From NCBI GenBank assembly GCA_942490645.1, contig CALNXN010000010.1:310001-374000 (forward strand): a stretch of DNA of 64,000 bases, given 5' to 3'. A model generated the notes under the pieces. It was given only the letters and a program-made list of their open reading frames with translations. It was not told the origin of the DNA and did no database searches. Shown one piece after another: positions 18,520 to 27,844 of the stretch (the first letter of the stretch is position 1; the number at the start of each line of letters is the position of its first letter). Source of the DNA: CALNXN01 sp942490645. Lineage in GTDB: Bacteria; Pseudomonadota; Alphaproteobacteria; Rhodobacterales; Rhodobacteraceae. A program made the position numbers and the translations under genes.

Positions 18520-19896
18520 CTAGAAAAAGTCGATGGAGACCTGCATCAGCCGCTCCACCTCTGGCACATCGCCCGCAAGCGCGAAAATCGCCACGACGTC
18601 ACCTTCGTCAATCCGGGTGCTGCCCATAGGGCGGATGACCTTGTCGCCCTTGCGCACGGCCCCCACCAAGACCCCTTCGGGAAAATCAATGTCCGCAATG
18701 CGCTGTCCGGCCATGGGCGAGGTCGAGAGGACTTCGGCCTCGATCACCTCGGCCTCGGCATCGCCAATGGAATAGACCGCGCGGACGCGCCCGTGGCGAA
18801 TGTGGCGCAGGATCGAACTGACAGTGGTCGCGCGCGGATTGATGTAGGCGTCGATCCCAAGTGGCGTCATCAGCGGCACCAGTGTGGGGTCATTGATCAG
18901 CGCGATCACGTAAGGACAACCTTCGGCCTTGGCGCGCACACAGGCCAGCATGTTGGTCTTGTCATCATCAGTGATGGCAAGCATCGCATCTGCCCGCGAA
19001 ATGCCCGCTTCGGCCAACAACGCAGAATCCAGCCCGTCCCCATGCAGAACGATGGTGCGTTCCAGTGTTTCGGCGGCCATTTCGGCGCATTTGCGGTTTT
19101 TCTCGATCACCTTGGCGCGCACGCGATTGGTGCGCCCTTCCAGCGCCTGTGCGACGGCCAGCCCGACATTGCCGCCCCCCACAATCACCACCCGTTCCTG
19201 TTTGGAGGCGGTTTTGCCGAAAATTTCCAACGTGCGGGGGATGTCATCGATATGGGAGAACACATAGCAATCATCACCGACGAACAGCTGATCCTTGGCC
19301 TCTGGCGCAAACAGCGTGCCATCGCGCCGCACGCCCACAACAACCGCGCGCAGGGTCGAAAAAAGATCGGTCAATTGGCGCAGTGGCGTGTTCACGACGG
19401 GGCATTCTTCCTCGATGGTAATGCCCAAGAGGTGCGCCTTGCCGTCCATGAAGACTTCGGTGTCGAAAGCCGCGGGGGCCGCCAGACGTTGCAGTGCCGC
19501 GGCCGCCACTTCGCGTTCGGGGCTGATTACCACGTCGATGGGCATATGATCGCGGCGGTAGAGATCCGAATAGATCGCCGTCAGATAGGATTGGCTGCGC
19601 AGCCGTGCGATCTTGCGGTTGATGCCAAAAACCGAATGCGCCACCTGACAGGTGACCATGTTGACCTCGTCCGAATGGGTGGCGGCAATGATCATTTCAG
19701 CATCGCGCGCCCCAGCTCGGTCCAAAACATCCGGGTAGCTCGCAAACCCGGCAATACCCTGCACATCGAGCGTGTCGGTCGCGCGGCGTACAAGATCGGG
19801 ATTGCTGTCGACGACGGTGACGTCGTTGCGTTCGCCGGACAGATGGCGCGCGATCTGCCAGCCAACCTGACCCGCCCCGCAAATGATAACCTTCAT
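18520..19896 (-). CDS. trkA: Trk system K+ uptake regulatory protein TrkA
   Basis: A 458-residue cytoplasmic NAD-binding regulator of TrkH with two tandem RCK units. The first Rossmann motif is GAGQVGWQIARHL at residues 7-19, the second is VIVGGGNVGLAVAQAL near residue 235; RCK-C domains follow each. It lies immediately upstream of trkH (two bases apart), so the pair is an operon, following the ntr cluster as in many alphaproteobacteria. Confidence 0.96.
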   Translation of the reverse strand: MKVIICGAGQVGWQIARHLSGERNDVTVVDSNPDLVRRATDTLDVQGIAGFASYPDVLDRAGARDAEMIIAATHSDEVNMVTCQVAHSVFGINRKIARLRSQSYLTAIYSDLYRRDHMPIDVVISPEREVAAAALQRLAAPAAFDTEVFMDGKAHLLGITIEEECPVVNTPLRQLTDLFSTLRAVVVGVRRDGTLFAPEAKDQLFVGDDCYVFSHIDDIPRTLEIFGKTASKQERVVIVGGGNVGLAVAQALEGRTNRVRAKVIEKNRKCAEMAAETLERTIVLHGDGLDSALLAEAGISRADAMLAITDDDKTNMLACVRAKAEGCPYVIALINDPTLVPLMTPLGIDAYINPRATTVSSILRHIRHGRVRAVYSIGDAEAEVIEAEVLSTSPMAGQRIADIDFPEGVLVGAVRKGDKVIRPMGSTRIDEGDVVAIFALAGDVPEVERLMQVSIDFF

Positions 19897-19999
19897 AGCC
19901 CGTGCTTTCCGCCGTTTGTCGGAGCCTTCTGAATGGCAGATGGCCCTGATACGGTCAATTCAATTTGTCCTTTGGAGCATTTCAGGGCAAATTGCGGAT

Positions 20000-20470
20000 A
20001 TGAGAGTGTTTTTGACCCTTGGCGTTGTGGCAGTTTTGGCGGGGTGTCTGCCGTTGTCGATCTATCACCGCGAGGGCGTCAGCGTCGCCAAAATGCAAAG
20101 CGACAAGACGACCTGCGAGGTTGCCGCCCTGCGCGATGTCCCTGAAGCCCGCCAATGGAGGCGCGGACCGTCGCAGTATATTCCCGGACCGCGCATTTGC
20201 GACGCCGCCGGCAATTGCCGGTATGGTCCGGGATATTACGTGCCAGGTGCGCTTTATACGGTGGATGCCAATGCCGGGCTGCGGGCGCGTGTGATGGATC
20301 AGTGCATGGCCCAAAAGGGCTATACCGAAGTGTCTTTGCCGCCTTGTTCAGCGGCCGTAGCGCGGGCCGCCCCACCCGGTGCCACACGGGTGTTGCCCAA
20401 GCTGACATCCACGTCGTGTGTGATCCGCAATCAGGGCGGAAGCTGGCAAATTGTCAGCCAGGTCCAATAG
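20000..20470 (+). CDS. Putative lipoprotein of unknown function
   Basis: A 156-residue protein with a signal peptide and lipobox: MRVFLTLGVVAVLAGC, cysteine at residue 16. The mature part has several cysteines and a Gly/Tyr/Pro-rich stretch (CRYGPGYYVPGALYTVD), then CMAQKGYTEVSLP, a pattern common in small envelope proteins of this group. I do not recognise a named family. ATG 20000 is chosen because it puts the signal at the N-terminus. It lies on the opposite strand between trkA and ntrX, ahead of the SnoaL-like gene. Confidence 0.75.
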   Translation: MRVFLTLGVVAVLAGCLPLSIYHREGVSVAKMQSDKTTCEVAALRDVPEARQWRRGPSQYIPGPRICDAAGNCRYGPGYYVPGALYTVDANAGLRARVMDQCMAQKGYTEVSLPPCSAAVARAAPPGATRVLPKLTSTSCVIRNQGGSWQIVSQVQ

Positions 20471-20521
20471 CTGTCGCATTTGATATGGCTGCGGGCGGGA
20501 TGGCGCGGTAAATCTGCGGCC

Positions 20522-21550
20522 ATGATGCAAGATTTTCCAGCGAATCCGCCCCATCTGCAGAGCGCCAAGTCACTGGTTCGGGATCATTATTCCGCATTGG
20601 CCGAGGCGACCCCGCAAACCGTGGCCAAGATTCTGTCCAACCGAATGAGCAAGGACGTCGTCTGGCGCGGTATGCACCCGTTTCACGTCCAAACCGGTCC
20701 CATCGCCGTTGCTGAAACCTTTTGGGGGCCATTTTTGCGCGCATTTTCCAACGTGCAGCGGCGCGAAGACATCTTTTTTGCCGGATTGAACCAGATTGAT
20801 GGCTTTCAAGGCACCTGGGTGGCCTCGATGGGGCATCTGATGGGCCTTTTTGATGCGCCGTTTCTGGGGATTCCGGCGACGCGCAAGATTGCCATGATCC
20901 GCTACGCCGAGTTCAACCGCGTGGAAGATGGCCGGATCGTGGAAACGGCGCTGTTTGTCGATCTGTTGCATTTGATGATCCAGGCTGGGCTGCAACCCTT
21001 GCTCGCCGAGCAGACCGGCGCGCATCTGATCCAGCCCGGACCGCTCACCCATGATGGGCAACTTTTTGAACCGCAGGAAGCCGTCGAGGGGCAAAGGACG
21101 CTACACCGTATCAACACGATGATCGGCGCGATTGATCATGCCAATGCGGCAACCGTTCCGTTGCCGCCCGAAGAGGAATTGGCGCAAGACTGGCATAATG
21201 ACATGATTTGGTGGGGACCGGCCGGCATCGGGGCGACCTATACCATCCCGCGCTATGTGGAACAGCATCAAGGGCCGTTTCGTCGCAAGATATCCGACCG
21301 CGCCTTCAACGGGCATGTGTGCCGGATGGCCGAAGGGACCTATGGCGGATTTTTCGGATGGCCCAACCTGACGCTGAGCAATACGGGCGATTTCATGGGG
21401 GTTCCGGCCAGCGATGTGAGGGCTGATATGCGAGTGGTCGATATCTATCGTCGCTCGGGCGACAGGTTGGCGGAAAACTGGGTTTTCATCGATATGCTGC
21501 ATTTCATGAAAATGCAGGGCGTGGATGTATTGGCTGACCTTGTGGCGTGA
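20522..21550 (+). CDS. Tandem SnoaL-like (NTF2-fold) protein
   Basis: A 342-residue protein made of two SnoaL/NTF2-like domains of about 160 residues each. The first has AKSLVRDHYSALAEA and the strand pair VVWRGMHPFHV; the second repeats the pattern with NDMIWWGPAGIGATYTIPRYVEQH and ends ENWVFIDMLHFMKMQGVDVL, mirroring ETALFVDLLHLMIQAGLQPL in the first. SnoaL relatives include polyketide cyclases and lignin/aromatic catabolic accessory enzymes; the reaction here is unknown. The start could be either of two adjacent ATGs (20522 or 20525). Confidence 0.75.
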   Translation: MMQDFPANPPHLQSAKSLVRDHYSALAEATPQTVAKILSNRMSKDVVWRGMHPFHVQTGPIAVAETFWGPFLRAFSNVQRREDIFFAGLNQIDGFQGTWVASMGHLMGLFDAPFLGIPATRKIAMIRYAEFNRVEDGRIVETALFVDLLHLMIQAGLQPLLAEQTGAHLIQPGPLTHDGQLFEPQEAVEGQRTLHRINTMIGAIDHANAATVPLPPEEELAQDWHNDMIWWGPAGIGATYTIPRYVEQHQGPFRRKISDRAFNGHVCRMAEGTYGGFFGWPNLTLSNTGDFMGVPASDVRADMRVVDIYRRSGDRLAENWVFIDMLHFMKMQGVDVLADLVA

Positions 21551-21582
21551 CATGGCACAGACACCGCCGGGTGGCGGGCGTA

Positions 21583-21621
21583 CGCCTCCGGCGGGCATAG
21601 TTTTGGAACAATGAAGCGCGA
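21583..21621 (+). repeat. Dispersed intergenic repeat, copy A
   Basis: Contains GCCTCCGGCGGGCATAG followed by TTTTGGAACAATGAAGC. The second half matches, with one difference, the complement of a stretch near 39127-39150, and the first half matches copies near 40798 and 61391. It lies between the SnoaL gene stop and the ntrX stop. Confidence 0.5.
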
Positions 21622-21629
21622 CGGGCTGG

Positions 21630-23039
21630 TCAGTCGACAGGTTCGTCTTCGTCTACATGGGCAATGCGGGCGCCCGATTTGGCAGAGGTAACGACACCAA
21701 GCGATTTCAGTTTGCGGTGCAGGGCGCTGCGTTCCATTCCGACGAAGTTCGCGGTGCGACTTATGTTGCCACCAAAGCGGTTGATCTGGGTCAGCAGGTA
21801 TTCACGCTCGAAGGCTTCGCGCGCCTCGCGCAGCGGCAAGGTGGCCAATGCGCCCGACAGAACGACGCGGCTGTCATCACCGCCCGTATCGTCTTCGCCC
21901 GGCAGTTCGCGCGCCTCGATCGGACCGGTGCCATCACCGAGGATCAGCACGCGTTCGATCAGGTTCTTGAGTTGGCGCACATTGCCCGGCCACACCATCG
22001 TTTGCAGCAAGGCGATGGCGTCATCGCTCATCTCGCGTTGAGGCAGACCCTGAGTGGCGTTCATTTCGGCAATGAAATGCGCGGCCAGGGCAGGAATATC
22101 TTCACGTCGTTCTTCCAGTGACGGCACTGCGATCGGCACCACATTGAGGCGGTGATAGAGCTCCTGACGGAAGGTTTCGGCTTCAATTGCGGCTTCAAGA
22201 TCCCGGTTTGTCGACGAAATGACCCGCAGGTCCACGCGGACCTTGTCATTGCCACCGACGCGTTGGAATTGCTGATCCACGAGCACGCGCAGGATTTTGG
22301 ATTGTGTGCCCACCGGCATATCCGCGACTTCGTCGAAATAGATCACACCGCCGTGGGCCTCTTCGAGAAGGCCGGGTTCGACGCCGCGCGTTGGGGTTTC
22401 GCGACCAAAGAGCACCTCTTCCATCCGTTCAGGTGCCACGCCTGCACAATTCACGGTTACAAAGGGCGCATTGGCGCGAGCGGAATGGGCGTGGATATAG
22501 CGCGCCGCGACCTCCTTGCCGGCACCCGCCGGGCCAGTCAGCATCACGCGACCGTTGGACTTGGTCACCTTGTCGAGTTGGCTGACCAGGGTGCGGAACC
22601 CGGCCGAGGTGCCGATCATATCGGATTGCACCACATCCTTGCGGCGCAGGGATTGGTTTTCACGGCGCAGTCGCGACGTTTCCATCGCGCGGCGGATCAC
22701 CACGAGCAACTGGTCAATATTGAAAGGTTTTTCGATAAAGTCGTAAGCACCCTGTTTGATCGCGGCGACGGCGATCTCAATATTGCCATGGCCTGAAATG
22801 ATCACCACGGGCACGTCCGGGTTGTCGCGCTTGGTGGCCTTGAGGATGTCGATACCATCCATCCGGCTGTCCTTGAGCCAGATATCAAGGATCATCAGCG
22901 CCGGGGCTTCGGCATTGATCGCGGCCATCGCATCGTCGGAATTGCCCGCAAGCCGAGTGGCGAACCCTTCGTCCTTCAGGATGTCGGAGATCAGTTCGCG
23001 AATGTCACGTTCGTCGTCTACGATCAGAATGTCACTCAT
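21630..23039 (-). CDS. ntrX: Nitrogen response regulator NtrX
   Basis: A 469-residue response regulator paired with NtrY, acting in nitrogen and redox control. The receiver domain has phosphoacceptor D52 (LDIWLKD), then an AAA+ domain with Walker A TGPAGAGKEV and Walker B-like YFDEVADMP, then a Fis-type helix-turn-helix. The loop that in sigma54 activators reads GAFTGA is replaced by a sequence around LFGRETPTRGVEPG, so direct sigma54 activation is unlikely; this is a known feature of many alphaproteobacterial NtrX proteins. The start lies inside the end of ntrY (eight-base overlap). Confidence 0.95.
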   Translation of the reverse strand: MSDILIVDDERDIRELISDILKDEGFATRLAGNSDDAMAAINAEAPALMILDIWLKDSRMDGIDILKATKRDNPDVPVVIISGHGNIEIAVAAIKQGAYDFIEKPFNIDQLLVVIRRAMETSRLRRENQSLRRKDVVQSDMIGTSAGFRTLVSQLDKVTKSNGRVMLTGPAGAGKEVAARYIHAHSARANAPFVTVNCAGVAPERMEEVLFGRETPTRGVEPGLLEEAHGGVIYFDEVADMPVGTQSKILRVLVDQQFQRVGGNDKVRVDLRVISSTNRDLEAAIEAETFRQELYHRLNVVPIAVPSLEERREDIPALAAHFIAEMNATQGLPQREMSDDAIALLQTMVWPGNVRQLKNLIERVLILGDGTGPIEARELPGEDDTGGDDSRVVLSGALATLPLREAREAFEREYLLTQINRFGGNISRTANFVGMERSALHRKLKSLGVVTSAKSGARIAHVDEDEPVD

Positions 23040-25302
23040 GTGTCGAATTTCCTTCTGTCAAAAGCTCTGGGTCAGGATCGGCCCCCGGCAAGGGCAGCGT
23101 AATCACCGCCATTGCGCCAAAGTGGCCGGATGGATCAAAGGCGGGCGCATCTTCGAGGGTCAGCGTACCGCCGTGTTCTTCGATAATCTTGCGCACGATA
23201 GGCAGGCCGAGTCCGGTGCCTTCGCTGCGGGTGGTGACGTAAGGCTCAAAAAGCCGTGCACGGTCTTCGGGCAAGCCGATGCCATTGTCGGCAACGGTAA
23301 GCTGCACCGCATGATCCAGACGCGTCAGCGTCACATGGATCTGAGGTTCGAACTCTGCGTCAGAGTGCTTTTGTTTCCGCGTATCAATGGCTTCTCCGGC
23401 GTTCTTGATCAAGTTCGTGAGTGCCTGAGAGATCATTGTGGCATCCAGATTAACCTCGATCGGATCATCCGGCACGTCGGATTTGATCGTTACGTCGGGC
23501 TGTCCCGTCTGTTGAAGAAGCACCGCACTGCGTACCAGGGCGATGATGTCTTCGGCTTTGCGATCCGGCTCTGGCATCCGCGCAAATTTGGAGAACTCAT
23601 CCACAATCCGGCGCAGGTCGCCCGTCTGGCGGATGATCACATCGGTCATCTGCTCCAGTGCATCGCTGTCGTCACCGACTTTGGGGGAAAACTTGCGCTT
23701 GATACGTTCCGCCGAAAGCTGGATCGGCGTGAGCGGGTTCTTGATCTCATGCGCGATGCGGCGCGCAACATCGCCCCAAGCGGCCATCCGCTGTGCGCTG
23801 ACCAGATCGGTGACGTCGTCAAAGGCCACCACATAGCCCTCGAGCGTGCCATCCTCGCCCCAGCGTTTGGCCATGCGCACCAGCAAGTTTTCTTGGCGAC
23901 GCTGACGCGACACCTTCACCTCATCCTGTGCGGCCTCATCGCGCCCAGTGCGCACACGTTCAAACAGTGGGCCAAACTCCGGAACTACGACGTTGAGGGC
24001 CAGTTTTTGCTGGTCTTCCTGCCAATCAAGCAGCCGCATGGCCGAGCGGTTGACGAACGTTACACGCCCTTCGGGATCAAGCCCCACAACGCCGGAGGTG
24101 ACCGAGGAGAGCACGGAATCAAACAAGCGACGGCGGCGTTCGATCTGTGCTGTGTTTTCCACAAGCGTGTCGCGTTGCCCTTTGAGTTGCTTGGTCATCT
24201 GGTTGAAGTACCGGCTGAGCATGGCAATTTCGTCATCGCCGTCCTCCTCGCGCACCTGAACATCCAGATCACCGGCACCGACGCGTTGCGCGGCCCCCGT
24301 CAGACGCCCGACAGGGCCAGACAGGCGTTCGGCAAACCAAAGGCCCAACCAGATCGCGGCCAAAATCAGGATCAGCGCGAACGCCAGATACACCAGTCCG
24401 AATTCAAAAAGCAGCCGCCCGCGTTCGCTTTCAAGTTGCTGGTAGAGACGCACGGTTTCCTGCGTTTCATCCAACAGTGACAAAATCTCGCCATCCACGT
24501 CGCGGCTGACATAGAGCAAACGGTCGGCCGAGGAGGTCAGCCTGACGAGCGCCCGAAATTCATTGTTGGGCCAGTCCTCGATCACGGTCGCCTGTTGGGA
24601 TGTGGCCTCGGCAATCTGCGCGGGTTGCGGCGCTTCGAAATCAAAGAGATACGACCGATCGCCGCGCGCCCTGATCTGGCCGGTGCCGTCGATCAGATAG
24701 GCCTCGCGCAAGCCGCGTTGGATGCGCCGCTGCCCATCGCCCAGAATTTCACTGTCGGATGCGTTGACGCCGGATGTGCGCGTCTGGTCGATCAGTCGCG
24801 CAAGCGCCAGAGCGTCTTCGGCCAGATCAACACGCTGTTCGGCCTCATAAGCCTGTGCGGCGGCCAGCGAATTGCCGACCACCTCGCGCACGCGGTCGGA
24901 AAACCAGCCCTCCAGCCCGACATTCACGGTCAAGCCGGCAAAAATCGCGACCGTCACAGTTGGGATCAGCGCCAACGCCGCGAACACTCCCGTCAGTCGC
25001 AAGTGTAGGCGAGAGCCCGCCGATTTCGCACGCCGGGCCGCAATCAGGCGGGCGACCTGCGCCAGAACAAGGGCCGCCACGACCAGAATATAGACCAGAT
25101 CCGCCAGCAGTATGAGGCGCAGCCCAAGCGTGTTGGCCGCCTGCCCCAGAGGTCCGAGGATCAGATAGGTGGCCAACGCCAAAACCGGTCCCAGAACCAC
25201 CAGACCAAAGGTCGTGGCGTTGCGAAACCGTTTTTTTCGGCGCAATTGGCCAAGTTTCAGCCAGGTTGAACTGCTTACCCGGGTAACCACCCGTGACCCC
25301 AC
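23032..25302 (-). CDS. ntrY: Sensor histidine kinase NtrY
   Basis: A 756-residue membrane kinase. Three N-terminal hydrophobic segments (about 30-110) precede a periplasmic region and another helix near 290-310, then HAMP (RLSGPVGRLTGAAQRVGAG), PAS, a HisKA box with phosphoacceptor in RIAHEIKNPLTPIQLSAERI, and an ATPase domain (VADNGIGLPE, TGLGLPIVRKI). It phosphorylates NtrX, whose gene overlaps its 3' end. Confidence 0.95.
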   Translation of the reverse strand: MGSRVVTRVSSSTWLKLGQLRRKKRFRNATTFGLVVLGPVLALATYLILGPLGQAANTLGLRLILLADLVYILVVAALVLAQVARLIAARRAKSAGSRLHLRLTGVFAALALIPTVTVAIFAGLTVNVGLEGWFSDRVREVVGNSLAAAQAYEAEQRVDLAEDALALARLIDQTRTSGVNASDSEILGDGQRRIQRGLREAYLIDGTGQIRARGDRSYLFDFEAPQPAQIAEATSQQATVIEDWPNNEFRALVRLTSSADRLLYVSRDVDGEILSLLDETQETVRLYQQLESERGRLLFEFGLVYLAFALILILAAIWLGLWFAERLSGPVGRLTGAAQRVGAGDLDVQVREEDGDDEIAMLSRYFNQMTKQLKGQRDTLVENTAQIERRRRLFDSVLSSVTSGVVGLDPEGRVTFVNRSAMRLLDWQEDQQKLALNVVVPEFGPLFERVRTGRDEAAQDEVKVSRQRRQENLLVRMAKRWGEDGTLEGYVVAFDDVTDLVSAQRMAAWGDVARRIAHEIKNPLTPIQLSAERIKRKFSPKVGDDSDALEQMTDVIIRQTGDLRRIVDEFSKFARMPEPDRKAEDIIALVRSAVLLQQTGQPDVTIKSDVPDDPIEVNLDATMISQALTNLIKNAGEAIDTRKQKHSDAEFEPQIHVTLTRLDHAVQLTVADNGIGLPEDRARLFEPYVTTRSEGTGLGLPIVRKIIEEHGGTLTLEDAPAFDPSGHFGAMAVITLPLPGADPDPELLTEGNSTHE

Positions 25303-25390
25303 TTATGATGTGGCGCTGACGCGCCCGACCGCTCTATATTGTGGTCCTGATCAGGGAGTGTCCCCCGATGGCCACGGTTCTGTTGCGGTT

Positions 25391-26755
25391 TTACATCAAT
25401 TTGCGGCGCCGTGTCACCTCTATATCGAGGTCAGTGATCTTCTTGCGCAGCGTATTTCGGTTAATTCCCAGCAAGTCCGCACATTTGGCCTGATTTCCGC
25501 CTGTGGCTTCAAGGGCAATTTCGATCATGGGCGCTTCGACTTCACGCAAAATACGGGCATAAAGCCCGGCAGGCGGTAGCATATTACCATGCAGATCAAA
25601 GTAGCGTCGCAAGTGACGCTCAACAGATTCGCCCAGCTTTTCGGTGTTGCCCGCCGCACGCATCGGCTCCAGATCGGGCTGCGCGCCCAGCACCTGTTCC
25701 ACCTCGATGCCGGAAATCTCCGCCGCGCGCGATGTCAGACCGAGGCGACGAATGGCGTTCTCAAGCTGCCGCACGTTGCCCGGCCAACTGTAAGAACGAA
25801 AGATCTCCGCGGCCTGTGCCGAAAGGCTGCGCACCGCGCTTTGCCCCCCCTCGGAACGCGCCAGAAAATGCTCGGCCAGCAGCGGGATGTCATCAAGCCG
25901 CTCGCGCAACGCAGGCACGGTCAGGGTGGCACCACTGAGGCGGTAATAAAGATCCTTGCGCACTTGTCCTGCTTCCATCGCGGCGGACAGATCAGTTTGG
26001 CTGGTGGCGAGAAACCGTGGCGCGTAATCGCCGGGCGTGTCCATCATGCGGACGATGCGGGCCTGCAATTCCTCTGGGATATCGCCGATCTCTTCGATCA
26101 AAAGCGTCCCGCCCTTGACCCGCGCCAACAGCCGCGCAGGGCCTTCCAACTCTTCAAGGTCGTTCACGGTGGCCGCAACGAACGGCAGGCTGCGCCGGTC
26201 GGAAAAATCGTGGATCGCACGCGCAATCAACGATTTTCCGGTCCCGGATTCGCCCCAGATCAACACCGGCAAATCGGTGTTCATGACCCGCGCCACCACC
26301 CGGTAAAGCGCCTGCATGACGGGCGTGCGCCCAACCAGAGGCAATTCATCCGGGCGGTCATCCTCAACAGCGGGGGCTTTGCGGCTTTGCCGGCGTTGTT
26401 CAAGCGCGCGCGCGGTGCGTTTCATCAAGTCTGGCAAGTCGAACGGCTTGGGCAGATAATCATAGGCTTCGGCCTCGGCTGCCTGAATGGCCGTCATGAT
26501 CGTGTTTTGTGCCGAGATCACGATCACCGGCAATCCTGGACGGTCTTCGGCGATTTTCGGCAGCATTTCCAAACCATTACCATCAGGCATCATCACATCC
26601 GAGATCACCACGTCGCCCTTGCCCTCGGACACCCAGCGCATCAACGTCGTCAGGCTGGAGGTCGCATGCACCTTGCACCCGGCCCGCGTTAGCGCCTGCG
26701 TTAAAACCGTGCGGATCGTGCGGTCATCATCTGCAACCAGAACAGTGCCATCCAT
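25391..26755 (-). CDS. ntrC: Nitrogen regulator NtrC (GAFTGA-less type)
   Basis: A 454-residue response regulator of the NtrBC nitrogen-limitation system. Receiver phosphoacceptor D53 (ISDVMMPDGN), Walker A WGESGTGKS, Walker B LLIEEIGDIP, and a C-terminal Fis helix-turn-helix (GGNQAKCADLLGINRNTLRKK). The segment between Walker A and B is shortened: the ELFGHE-GAFTGA region is missing, reduced to NDLEELEGPARLLARVKGG. Rhodobacter capsulatus NtrC has the same loss and activates sigma70 rather than sigma54 polymerase, so this protein is predicted to do likewise. It follows ntrB by three bases. Confidence 0.95.
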   Translation of the reverse strand: MDGTVLVADDDRTIRTVLTQALTRAGCKVHATSSLTTLMRWVSEGKGDVVISDVMMPDGNGLEMLPKIAEDRPGLPVIVISAQNTIMTAIQAAEAEAYDYLPKPFDLPDLMKRTARALEQRRQSRKAPAVEDDRPDELPLVGRTPVMQALYRVVARVMNTDLPVLIWGESGTGKSLIARAIHDFSDRRSLPFVAATVNDLEELEGPARLLARVKGGTLLIEEIGDIPEELQARIVRMMDTPGDYAPRFLATSQTDLSAAMEAGQVRKDLYYRLSGATLTVPALRERLDDIPLLAEHFLARSEGGQSAVRSLSAQAAEIFRSYSWPGNVRQLENAIRRLGLTSRAAEISGIEVEQVLGAQPDLEPMRAAGNTEKLGESVERHLRRYFDLHGNMLPPAGLYARILREVEAPMIEIALEATGGNQAKCADLLGINRNTLRKKITDLDIEVTRRRKLM

Positions 26756-26758
26756 GTG

Positions 26759-27844
26759 TCAGCTCCCTTGACTGGCTTCCTTGGCACCCTTGGGCGCCAG
26801 AGGAAGCGAAATGCGAAATACCGTGCGTCCCGGCACGGAGGTGACCGAAATCCAGCCCCCGTGATCGGAAATAATCTTGCTGACCAGAGCCAACCCCAGC
26901 CCGGTGCCGTTCTCGCGGCCCGACACGAAGGGATCGAAAATGTCACCCTTGATGTTTTCGGGCAGACCGGGGCCATCATCAATGATCTCGACCTGAAGGG
27001 GCAGCGATTGGCCCGACCCGTCCGCGCGCCGCAGGCGGAACGAGTGTTCGAAATAGCTGTGCAGTCGGATCGTGCCCGGCGCGCCACCTGTCGCCTCGGA
27101 GGCGTTCTTCAGCAGGTTCAACACCACCTGCAGCATTTGATCAGGATCACCAAGAGCCAATGGCAGCGAAGGATCGTAGTCTTCCTCGATCCTCATATGC
27201 GCGCCAAAGCCCAACAGAGCCGAACGGCGTGCGCGGTCCAGCACGTCGTGTATGTTGACCGGTTTGAAATCGGGCGAGCTGAGGTTGCCAAACTGCTCTA
27301 CCTGCCCCAGCAATTTCACGATGCGACGGCTTTCCTCGACGATCAGGTTGGTCAGCTCCAGATCTTCAGGACCAAGGTTCATGCTCAGCAACTGCGCCGC
27401 ACCCGTGATCCCTGCAAGCGGGTTCTTGATCTCATGCGCCAGCATTTCGGCCATACCTATGGCGCTTTTGGCCGCAGATTTCACAGAATGGTTCTGCGTC
27501 ATGCGTCCGGCCAATTCACGCGGCGAGATCATCAGGATCATGTGCCCCGGTCGGCCATTAAGCGGTGCAATCTGCAGATCGGACTGCATCGGAGCACGTT
27601 GGCCGCCGCCCACATCCACATCATTCACAAAAAGCGGTGTGCCGCTGTCGCGGGCGCGCTCAAAGGCTTTTTCCAACGGATCGTTGACCGCAATCGTATC
27701 CCACACCGGCGTTCCGAACACCGTTTTGGCCGAGGCATTCAAAAACCCTTCGGCGGCGGAGTTGATGTCGAGGATGGTGTCGTCGGGCGCTATGATCACC
27801 GCAGGAATGGGCAGGCTGGCCCAGATCGATCTGTCAGATGTCAT
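26759..27844 (-). CDS. ntrB: Nitrogen sensor kinase NtrB
   Basis: A 361-residue soluble histidine kinase controlled by PII in related bacteria; it phosphorylates NtrC. An N-terminal PAS domain (ILDINSAAEGFLNAS) is followed by the H box MLAHEIKNPLAGITGAAQLL and ATPase motifs NLLKNASEA, DDGPGLPENI and GTGLGLALVSKI. There is no membrane segment. The start overlaps the dusB stop by four bases. Confidence 0.95.
   Translation of the reverse strand: MTSDRSIWASLPIPAVIIAPDDTILDINSAAEGFLNASAKTVFGTPVWDTIAVNDPLEKAFERARDSGTPLFVNDVDVGGGQRAPMQSDLQIAPLNGRPGHMILMISPRELAGRMTQNHSVKSAAKSAIGMAEMLAHEIKNPLAGITGAAQLLSMNLGPEDLELTNLIVEESRRIVKLLGQVEQFGNLSSPDFKPVNIHDVLDRARRSALLGFGAHMRIEEDYDPSLPLALGDPDQMLQVVLNLLKNASEATGGAPGTIRLHSYFEHSFRLRRADGSGQSLPLQVEIIDDGPGLPENIKGDIFDPFVSGRENGTGLGLALVSKIISDHGGWISVTSVPGRTVFRISLPLAPKGAKEASQGS

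Noticed and set aside
18415..19932. Long open frame (about 500 codons) opposite trkA
   Set aside because: His/Arg/Gln-rich shadow of trkA's third-position GC bias, no recognisable motif.
22756..24480. Long open frame opposite ntrX/ntrY
   Set aside because: Antisense shadow; no motif or start signal.
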